Positions 1-5,324 of a stretch of DNA of 6,308 bases are shown here, in pieces (positions within the stretch are counted from its first letter, which is position 1; every line of letters begins with the position of its first letter). Under the pieces are notes generated by a model. The model worked only from the letters and a program-made list of their open reading frames with translations. It did not search any database and had not been told where the DNA came from. Source of the stretch: Gammaproteobacteria bacterium (GTDB taxonomy: Bacteria; Pseudomonadota; Gammaproteobacteria; GCA-001735895); assembly GCA_029288195.1 (NCBI GenBank), contig JARFPR010000206.1, positions 1-6,308 on the forward strand. Reading direction: 5' to 3'. A program made the position numbers and the translations under genes.

Positions 1-346
1 CGGGGTTTTGCTGGATCAGCCAGAAACGCGTGACCTGCTAACCGAGGCAACCGAAGAAGTTTTTCAACTGGGCCTTGCCAGCGAAATAAATCTGCCCGCA
101 GATAGCGTCAGCAAAACCCTGGCCACGCTGGCAGGTATCCCTCCTAATTCAACTACCTCGATGCAACGCGACCTGGTCGCAGGACGGCCGTCGGAGCTCG
201 ACGCCCAGAATGGTGCGGTAGTGCGCCTTGCCTACGAACTTGACCTCGATACCCCTCTAAATCGATTTATTCTGTACAGCCTGCGTTCGCTCGAGCTGCG
301 TGCACGCGGAGCACTTAAATTCAACCGCCGCTCGAAACATCGCTAG
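1..346 (+). CDS. panE: 2-dehydropantoate 2-reductase, C-terminal part (5' end outside window)
   Basis: This is the C-terminal helical domain of a ketopantoate reductase (ApbA/PanE family). In the family this cytosolic enzyme reduces 2-dehydropantoate to pantoate with NADPH for pantothenate and CoA synthesis. The frame is open from base 2 to the TAG at 344-346, so the gene starts outside the window; a TTG at 8-10 is in frame but is not a credible start. The family signature is clear: TTSMQRDLVAGRPSELDAQN, encoded at about 152-211, matches the 'SSM..D...GR.TEID..NG' substrate-binding segment. The conserved Ser is at 158-160 and the Asp at 170-172. It is followed by the usual 'A...G..TP.N' segment (LAYELDLDTPLN). 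The NADPH-binding Rossmann half and catalytic Lys lie upstream and cannot be seen. Many bacteria carry several PanE-like paralogues of uncertain substrate, so a reductase for another 2-oxo acid derivative is possible. Confidence 0.85.
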   Translation, partial: GVLLDQPETRDLLTEATEEVFQLGLASEINLPADSVSKTLATLAGIPPNSTTSMQRDLVAGRPSELDAQNGAVVRLAYELDLDTPLNRFILYSLRSLELRARGALKFNRRSKHR

Positions 347-380
347 ACTATTCTGCGCACCGATTTCAAACCTGTGAGCT

Positions 381-1259
381 TTATACCGCGGCAGGTTCAA
401 GGCGTGGATATTTGAGCGCCCAGATGGTATTGACGGCGAGTGTCGATATGACGATTGCCCCACCCAGCAGCGTGCTGATCCCGGGCTCTTCACCCAGTGC
501 CAACCAGACCCAGAGCGGTCCCAGGATCGATTCCAGCAATAACAGCAGGCCAACTTCAGGTGCCGGAATATAGCGCGGGCCGAGAAACATCAGCGCGGTC
601 CCGATCGGCAGCATGTATAAACCCATGACCAACAGGTACCCCATGTCTGCCTGCGACACCGCAAACGGCGACGCCAACGGCAAAATCATCACTGCGGTTA
701 ACAAGCCGCTGCAGGATATCGCCGAAAACGACGAAACCCCGGGGAAACGGCGCACGAAACTAAAGCCGCAGGCGAGGAAAAACGAACCCAGTATCGCGGC
801 CATATCCCCCAGTAACCCCTCTTGCTGATCGACACTACCCGATGCCATGACCGTTATGCCGATACAAACCAGCAGAATTGCGACCATGGTTCTGGGTAGA
901 ATTTTTTCATGCAGCAACAAGCGACCGATAATCGCCGCGAATAACGGCGTGGTGCTGAGGATAATCAGGGTATTGGCGACGCTGGTATGCGTGATCGCAA
1001 AAATAAAGGATATCGTGCCCAGCGAATAGGCCCCGACCATCAGCAAACCCGGGCCCCTTACCGTTTTATACTGTTGCCATGCACGGTTGGGATAGACAAG
1101 GTTGACCACCAGCCACATGCCAAAAGATAAAAACAGTGCGCGCCAGAAAATCATCGTCCAGTGATCCGTTGCGATCAGTCGCGTCAACAGCCCATCCGGG
1201 GAAATTATCAGAACCCCGCAGGCGGTTATCAGCAAACCTTTTGCATGTGTCGACTTCAT
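381..1259 (-). CDS. EamA-family (DMT superfamily) inner-membrane transporter
   Basis: This 292-aa protein belongs to the drug/metabolite transporter superfamily and has two EamA repeats, about residues 8-140 and 150-282. I count ten hydrophobic helices, near residues 8-26, 33-54, 71-90, 95-114, 122-140, 150-168, 178-198, 206-227, 235-254 and 262-280. Family hallmarks are visible. The first repeat has a 'FWRALFLS' segment in helix 2 and 'LSTTPLFAAIIGRLLLHE' in helix 4. The second has 'PAPEVGLLLLLESILGPLWV' followed by 'ALGEEP' before helix 10. Members mostly export amino acids, metabolites or drugs; the substrate cannot be told from sequence. The ATG start sits directly before helix 1, as usual for the family, though no clear Shine-Dalgarno precedes it. 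The gene converges on the panE-like gene with 34 bp between stop codons and no convincing terminator there. It is divergent from the TPP-enzyme gene. The length is normal and I see no damage. Confidence 0.9.
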   Translation of the reverse strand: MKSTHAKGLLITACGVLIISPDGLLTRLIATDHWTMIFWRALFLSFGMWLVVNLVYPNRAWQQYKTVRGPGLLMVGAYSLGTISFIFAITHTSVANTLIILSTTPLFAAIIGRLLLHEKILPRTMVAILLVCIGITVMASGSVDQQEGLLGDMAAILGSFFLACGFSFVRRFPGVSSFSAISCSGLLTAVMILPLASPFAVSQADMGYLLVMGLYMLPIGTALMFLGPRYIPAPEVGLLLLLESILGPLWVWLALGEEPGISTLLGGAIVISTLAVNTIWALKYPRLEPAAV

Positions 1260-1425
1260 GCAGGGGATTCTAAGTTTATCCGCGGCTTTCGCCTATCCAT
1301 TTTTTACAGGTCGGTGAATTAAGGGCCAACGAAAAATCAACCGGGTTTGGATCTATCAAGGCATTGCTTTTTATCCGAATCGTGGCGAAGATACAAATAC
1401 CCCAAACCGCAACGTCAAACTTGTC
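1260..1425. promoter_or_regulatory. Divergent intergenic region between exporter and TPP-enzyme genes
   Basis: These 166 bp must hold the promoters of both flanking, divergently transcribed genes. It is more AT-rich than the coding DNA. For the plus strand, the least poor match I find is TTGGAT (1347-1352) with TTTATC (1370-1375), spacing 17 bp. An alternative -10-like TACAAA lies at 1392-1397 without a well-placed -35. For the minus strand, a TAGAAT lies just upstream of the exporter ATG but has no good -35. No strong Shine-Dalgarno precedes either start. GGTTTGG (1344-1350) and CCAAACC (1402-1408) are inverted copies 51 nt apart, with no clear meaning. Promoter placement here is weak inference. 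Confidence 0.25.
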
Positions 1426-3159
1426 ATGTCTGACGCTGTTAATCAGGGAAAAACCGATTCACCATTAATTGCGACTAGCTACTTGAAAACACCAGACAAG
1501 TCACGCAGTGGCGCCGAGGTCTTAATCGACGCGCTGAAAATCAATGCTGTTGAACGTATCTTTTGTATTCCCGGCGAAAGTTATCTCGCCGCGCTGGATG
1601 CGCTTTTTGATCGCAGCGAAATTTCTACAATCGTATGCCGCAACGAGGGTGGCGCAGCCTACATGGCCGAGGCCGAGGGTAAGCTAACGGGCAGGCCCGG
1701 GGTCTGCTTCGTGACGCGCGGCCCCGGCGCTACCAATGCCAGTGGCGGGCTGCATATCGCGATGCAGGATTCAACCCCGATGATTCTGTTGGTCGGGCAG
1801 ATTGCACGCAAGGATCTCGAGCGCGAGGCTTTCCAGGAAATAGATTATCGTCGCATGTTTTCCGAAGTGGCCAAGTGGGTGGCGCAAATCGACGATGCCG
1901 ATCGCATCCCCGAGTATTTGAACCGGGCTTTCAGCGTGGCCACCAGCGGGCGACCCGGCCCGGTAGTGCTCGCGTTGCCTGAGGATATGCTGACCGATCA
2001 AACCGACGCCGCGGATGCTAAGCCCTGGCAGATTGTCAAAACCAGTCCCGCATCAACCGACATCGCGCAAACCGTCAGCCTGCTGGAAACTGCCGAACGC
2101 CCGTTGATCATTGTCGGCGGCAGCGGCTGGAACGAGGACACGCGCCTCAAGTTGCAGGAATTTGCTGCGACTAACCAGGTTCCCGTGGTCAATTCGTTTC
2201 GCTGCCAGGATTACTTCGATAACGAGCATCCGAATTATATCGGCGACCTCGGGCTCGGCGTTAATCCCGACCTGACCCAATACATTGAGGCATCCGACTG
2301 CCTGCTGGTGATTGGCGCGAGGCTCGGAGAAATGACCACCGGCGGATTCACGCTGATCGATATTCCCTGTCCCAGCCAACGCATGATTCATGTCCATCCG
2401 GGAGCCGAAGAACTCGGGCATGTCTACCAGCCTGACCTGGCGATCAATGCCAGTGCCGAAACCTTTGTCTCGGCACTCGCCGGGGCCAGGTTGAAGCCGG
2501 CAAACGCCACTGCATGGAGTCAACAGGTTGCACAGGCGCACCAGGTTTATCTCGACTGGAACCGCTCCGTCAGTGTCGATGGCCCGGTGCAGTTGTCCGA
2601 TATCTTCCACAGCGTTAGAAACCGGGTCGATGAGGACACCCTCCTGTGCAACGGCGCCGGTCTCAACACCGGCTGGCTGCATCGTTTTTTTCGCTACCGT
2701 AAGTATCGCACCCAGCTGGCACCGACCAGTGGCACCATGGGTTACGGCCTGCCAGCGGCGATTGCGGCGAAACTTCGCTATCCAGAGCGTTGCGCGGTAG
2801 CCGTTTGCGGTGATGGAGATTTCATGATGAACGGGCAGGAGCTCGCCACCGCGATGCAGTACCGCGCTAATATCATCGTCATCGTTATTAACAACGGCAT
2901 TTATGCGACCATCCGCATGCACCAGGAGCGTGAATATCCGGGACGGGTGATCGGCACCGACATGGTTAATCCCGATTTTGTCGCGCTGGCCGAAGCCTAC
3001 GGCGCGCATGGCGAGCGGGTTGAAAAAACCGAAGCGTTTGAAGCGGCCTTCGAACGCAGCCTGGCAGCCGACAGGCCGGCCCTGATCGAAGTGATGATCG
3101 ACCCCGACATACTCACGCCAACCGCGAGTGTTAAGAGTTTGCGAGCGCAGGCAAAGTGA
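1426..3159 (+). CDS. Acetolactate-synthase-like thiamine-pyrophosphate-dependent enzyme
   Basis: This 577-aa protein has the three-domain layout of the acetolactate synthase/pyruvate oxidase family, at full length. The N-terminal TPP (pyrimidine-binding) domain is about residues 28-190 and carries the cofactor-activating Glu74 in 'CRNEGGAA' and the conserved 'TRGPGATNASGG'. A central Rossmann-like domain covers about 215-345. The C-terminal TPP (pyrophosphate-binding) domain has the GDG...NN motif: Gly462-Asp463-Gly464 binding Mg2+-diphosphate and Asn489-Asn490 closing it. Such cytosolic enzymes usually decarboxylate pyruvate or another 2-oxo acid and add the resulting unit to an acceptor. 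True biosynthetic IlvB/IlvI normally have a small regulatory-subunit gene next door; none is present, so this is probably a paralogue with its own substrate. Arg-Asn-Glu replaces the Arg-His-Glu common around the catalytic Glu. The first ~25 residues look unstructured and the ATG lacks a clear Shine-Dalgarno; a TTG at codon 20 is the only nearby alternative I noted. The fold and cofactor are secure, the substrate is not. Confidence 0.85.
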   Translation: MSDAVNQGKTDSPLIATSYLKTPDKSRSGAEVLIDALKINAVERIFCIPGESYLAALDALFDRSEISTIVCRNEGGAAYMAEAEGKLTGRPGVCFVTRGPGATNASGGLHIAMQDSTPMILLVGQIARKDLEREAFQEIDYRRMFSEVAKWVAQIDDADRIPEYLNRAFSVATSGRPGPVVLALPEDMLTDQTDAADAKPWQIVKTSPASTDIAQTVSLLETAERPLIIVGGSGWNEDTRLKLQEFAATNQVPVVNSFRCQDYFDNEHPNYIGDLGLGVNPDLTQYIEASDCLLVIGARLGEMTTGGFTLIDIPCPSQRMIHVHPGAEELGHVYQPDLAINASAETFVSALAGARLKPANATAWSQQVAQAHQVYLDWNRSVSVDGPVQLSDIFHSVRNRVDEDTLLCNGAGLNTGWLHRFFRYRKYRTQLAPTSGTMGYGLPAAIAAKLRYPERCAVAVCGDGDFMMNGQELATAMQYRANIIVIVINNGIYATIRMHQEREYPGRVIGTDMVNPDFVALAEAYGAHGERVEKTEAFEAAFERSLAADRPALIEVMIDPDILTPTASVKSLRAQAK

Positions 3160-3175
3160 ATTCGCGGATATAACA

Positions 3176-3189
3176 AAACCGGGCGGTTT
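3176..3189 (+). terminator. Weak hairpin after the TPP-enzyme gene, possible terminator
   Basis: AAACC (3176-3180) pairs with GGTTT (3185-3189) around a GGGC loop, 16 nt after the TGA of the upstream gene. One more G-C pair is possible if the loop shrinks to 2 nt. The T-run belongs to the stem and is followed by CTCAGG rather than a U-tract, so as an intrinsic terminator it is poor. Position between two same-strand genes is the main support. Confidence 0.3.
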
Positions 3190-3210
3190 CTCAGGGACCA
3201 ACCCGCTGAT

Positions 3211-3225
3211 TTATAAGACTTATAA
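3211..3225. promoter_or_regulatory. Perfect 15-bp palindrome, candidate operator 1 upstream of oadG
   Basis: TTATAAGACTTATAA is a perfect inverted repeat with 7-bp arms around one central base. Symmetry of this size suits a dimeric repressor or activator. It covers the place where the -35 element would lie for the TATAAT at 3242-3247, so a bound protein would be expected to block RNA polymerase. I do not recognise it as the consensus of a named regulator. AT-rich promoter DNA can give short palindromes by chance, hence moderate confidence. Confidence 0.45.
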
Positions 3226-3247
3226 TGACGGCGTCATATAGTATAAT
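3220..3247 (+). promoter_or_regulatory. Probable sigma70-type promoter of oadGAB
   Basis: A perfect -10 hexamer TATAAT lies at 3242-3247. The best placed -35 is TTATAA at 3220-3225 (16-bp spacing), matching TTGACA at only three of six positions, so the promoter may be weak or activator-dependent. Transcription would begin near 3254, giving a leader of about 25 nt before the oadG ATG. A second perfect TATAAT at 3221-3226, exactly 21 bp upstream, has no acceptable -35 and is less likely to be used. Confidence 0.5.
3225..3237. promoter_or_regulatory. Perfect 13-bp palindrome, candidate operator 2 upstream of oadG
   Basis: ATGACGGCGTCAT is a perfect inverted repeat with 6-bp arms (ATGACG/CGTCAT) around one central G. 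It shares its first base with the 15-bp palindrome to its left; the two centres are 13 bp apart. It falls in the spacer between the proposed -35 and the -10 at 3242. The two palindromes have different sequences, so they would be sites for two proteins, or only one is real. Confidence 0.4.
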
Positions 3248-3255
3248 CCGCCGTC
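3227..3255. repeat. GC-rich inverted repeat flanking the -10 hexamer
   Basis: GACGGCG (3227-3233) and CGCCGTC (3249-3255) are perfect 7-bp inverted copies around a 15-nt AT-rich loop that contains TATAAT. TTT follows the right arm. In a read-through transcript this could fold as a hairpin resembling a weak terminator for the upstream gene. In DNA it flanks the proposed -10. The left arm also belongs to the 13-bp palindrome, so the two foldings exclude each other. Function is unknown. Confidence 0.35.
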
Positions 3256-3279
3256 TTTGAACATACCGATCGGGCGATC

Positions 3280-3501
3280 ATGGAAATTGAACAACTTTTA
3301 ATGCAGAGTCTGCAGCTACTGGGCCTGGGTATGGGTGCAGTATTTGTTATCCTGGTGCTGCTGATCGCGATCATTTCCATCGTGTCAAAAATTGTCCCCG
3401 AGGAAGTGACAACACCATCCGGGATGATTCAAAGCAGTGTCGACAATAACCATATCGTCGCGATATCCGCAGCAATTCATCAATATAGAAAAAACAGGTA
3501 A
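3280..3501 (+). CDS. oadG: Na+-pumping oxaloacetate decarboxylase, gamma subunit
   Basis: This 73-aa protein is the small subunit that anchors OadA to the membrane and is needed for assembly of the complex. One hydrophobic helix covers about residues 12-37, including the family's 'LGLGMGAVF' start. The tail ends in 'AISAAIHQYRKNR', matching the 'AAAIH..R' ending of OadG, the part thought to contact the association region of OadA. The protein is a little shorter than the Klebsiella one (about 83 aa as I recall). It lacks the Pro/Ala-rich stretch between helix and tail, and has a single His where Klebsiella has a His cluster linked to Zn2+ binding. The ATG is preceded by only a weak GGG. An ATG at 3301 is possible but would remove the start of the family-typical N-terminus. 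It is the first gene of the operon; its stop lies 6 nt before oadA. Confidence 0.9.
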   Translation: MEIEQLLMQSLQLLGLGMGAVFVILVLLIAIISIVSKIVPEEVTTPSGMIQSSVDNNHIVAISAAIHQYRKNR

Positions 3502-3507
3502 TAAAAT

Positions 3508-5319
3508 ATGTCAAAGCCATTGTTGATTACCGACCTGGTGTTACGCGATGCCTCGCAATCCTTACTGGCCACGCGGGTACGCATCGAGGACATGCTGCCA
3601 ATCGCCGCGAAACTCGACCAGGTTGGATTCTGGTCGCTCGAAACCTGGGGCGGCGCCACTTTTGATTCCTGTATTCGCTTCCTCGGTGAAGACCCGTGGG
3701 AGCGGCTGCGCCAGCTCAAGGCGGCGATGCCCAATACCCCGATGCAAATGTTATTGCGTGCACAAAACGCGCTCGGGTATCGCCACTATGCCGACGACGT
3801 GATCGAAAAGTTTGTCGAGCGCTGCGCCACGAACGGCATGGACGTTTTCCGCATCTTCGATGCGATGAACGATATGCGTAACTTTGAAACCGCAGTCAAG
3901 GCTACTATCGCGGTCGGCAAACACGCCCAGGGCGCGCTTTCGTATACCCTGAGCCCGGTACATAACGTCGATCTCTGGGTCGAGATGGCGAAGAAGCTCG
4001 AAGACATGGGCTGTCATTCGATCTGCATCAAGGACATGGCGGGCCTGCTCAAACCCTATACCGCGGAAGAAATGGTCAGCCGTATCAAGGAAAGCTGTGC
4101 GGTTCCGTTAACGGTACACAGCCACGCGACCACGGGCCTGTCGACGGCGACGCTGATGAAGGCCATCGACGCCGGCGTCGATATGATCGACACCTCGATT
4201 TCTTCGATGAGCCTGACCTACTGTCATTCACCGACCGAAACCTTTGTTGCGATCATGGAAGAAAGCGAGCGTGCAACCGGACTTGATCTCGAATTGCTTG
4301 AAGAAATCTCGCTCTATTTCCGTGAAGTCCGTAAAAAGTATGCGAAGTTCGAAGGCGCACTAAAGGGTGTCGATCCACGAATTCTGACGGCGCAGGTTCC
4401 GGGTGGCATGTTAAGCAATCTCGAAAATCAACTGCGCGATCAAAACGCCACTGACAGGCTTGACGAAGTATTGAAGGAGATCCCGACGGTGCGCAAGGAC
4501 CTGGGATACGTACCTCTGGTCACCCCGACTTCGCAAATCGTGGGGACACAATCGGTCATCAACGTTCTCAGTGGCGAACGCTACAAGTCGATCAGCAAGG
4601 AAACCGCGGGCGTACTGCGCGGGGAATATGGCGCCACCGCAGCACCAGTTAACAAAGAGCTGCAGGCACGCGTACTCGATGGTAAAGACCCGGTGACCTG
4701 TCGACCCGCTGATTTGATCGAGCCCGAGATGGATAAGCTCAACGCCGAGTTGCGCGATATCGCCAAGGAAGAAAACATCAAGCTCGCGGCGAACGAAATT
4801 GACGACGTACTGATTTACGCCCTGTTTCAGCAGGTCGGCATCAATTTCCTCAAAAACCGGGGCAATCCTGATGCCTTCGAGCCCGCGCCCGGCACCGAGC
4901 CCGCCGAGACCCCGGCCGCGCCGGTAGCCGCAGCAGCGCCGGCCGCCAGCGAAGCGACGGTGGAGAGTTACCGCGTCAGCGTCAATGGAACCCAGTACGA
5001 TGTCGTGGTGGGCCCCGGGGATGCCGATATCAGGCAGGTCACCCCGGTTGCTGCAGCACCCGCTCCGGTAGCTGCTCCAGCAGCGGCTACACCTCCCAGC
5101 ACTGGCGGCACCGAGATCAGGGCACCGCTCGCGGGCAGCGTTATCGACGTGCTGGTTGCAGTCGGTGACCAGGTTAGCGAGGGCGACCCGGTGATGATCG
5201 TTGAAGCGATGAAAATGGAAACCGAAATTCGCGCCAACGCGAGCGGAAAAATACAATCGATCGCGATCAAGAAAGGCGATGCGATCCAGGCCGATCAATC
5301 CCTGATGACCATAGGCTAA
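3508..5319 (+). CDS. oadA: Oxaloacetate decarboxylase, alpha subunit (biotin-carrying carboxyltransferase)
   Basis: This 603-aa protein transfers the carboxyl group of oxaloacetate to biotin, releasing pyruvate, on the cytoplasmic side of the pump. The carboxyltransferase TIM barrel (about residues 5-265) shows the expected metal-site residues: Asp14 in 'LVLRDASQS', Lys175 in 'CIKDMAG' (the lysine carbamylated in the family) and His204/His206 in 'VHSHATTG'. The conserved carboxylase region runs to about 455. An Ala/Pro linker (458-481), a short beta-rich segment 'YRVSVNGTQYDVVV' (488-501) and a second Ala/Pro linker (513-532) follow. The biotinyl domain (535-603) has the biotinylation motif 'EAMKME' with Lys569, 34 residues from the C-terminus, as is usual. 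Pyruvate carboxylase is excluded because no ATP-grasp biotin carboxylase domain is present and oadG and oadB flank it. An AGG about 10 nt upstream, overlapping the oadG stop region, may be the ribosome site; coupling to oadG is likely. Biotinylation needs BirA encoded elsewhere. Confidence 0.97.
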   Translation: MSKPLLITDLVLRDASQSLLATRVRIEDMLPIAAKLDQVGFWSLETWGGATFDSCIRFLGEDPWERLRQLKAAMPNTPMQMLLRAQNALGYRHYADDVIEKFVERCATNGMDVFRIFDAMNDMRNFETAVKATIAVGKHAQGALSYTLSPVHNVDLWVEMAKKLEDMGCHSICIKDMAGLLKPYTAEEMVSRIKESCAVPLTVHSHATTGLSTATLMKAIDAGVDMIDTSISSMSLTYCHSPTETFVAIMEESERATGLDLELLEEISLYFREVRKKYAKFEGALKGVDPRILTAQVPGGMLSNLENQLRDQNATDRLDEVLKEIPTVRKDLGYVPLVTPTSQIVGTQSVINVLSGERYKSISKETAGVLRGEYGATAAPVNKELQARVLDGKDPVTCRPADLIEPEMDKLNAELRDIAKEENIKLAANEIDDVLIYALFQQVGINFLKNRGNPDAFEPAPGTEPAETPAAPVAAAAPAASEATVESYRVSVNGTQYDVVVGPGDADIRQVTPVAAAPAPVAAPAAATPPSTGGTEIRAPLAGSVIDVLVAVGDQVSEGDPVMIVEAMKMETEIRANASGKIQSIAIKKGDAIQADQSLMTIG

Positions 5320-5324
5320 GCCAG

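Noticed and set aside
369..397. AACCTG/CAGGTT inverted repeat between and within the converging panE-like and exporter genes
   Set aside because: Six-bp arms, a 17-nt loop, no T-run, and the right arm lies inside the exporter coding region; too weak to call a bidirectional terminator.
257..553. Minus-strand open frame of 98 codons overlapping the exporter's 3' end and the panE-like 3' end
   Set aside because: Cys/Trp/Ser-rich product with no family pattern, out of frame with and covered by two well-supported genes.
1344..1408. GGTTTGG ... CCAAACC inverted copies upstream of the TPP-enzyme gene, considered as a leader structure or riboswitch
   Set aside because: The arms are only 7 bp and 51 nt apart with no further paired structure I could trace; no resemblance to a TPP riboswitch core.
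2053..3201. Long open frame (382 codons) on the minus strand inside the TPP-enzyme gene
   Set aside because: It lies antisense to a clearly conserved enzyme, shows no recognisable domain or membrane pattern, and is rich in His, Arg and Gly as expected from reading a GC-rich gene backwards.
3508..5319. Possibility that the biotin protein is pyruvate carboxylase subunit B
   Set aside because: oadG and oadB flank it with 5-6 nt gaps and no biotin carboxylase gene is present, so the decarboxylase alpha chain is the better reading.
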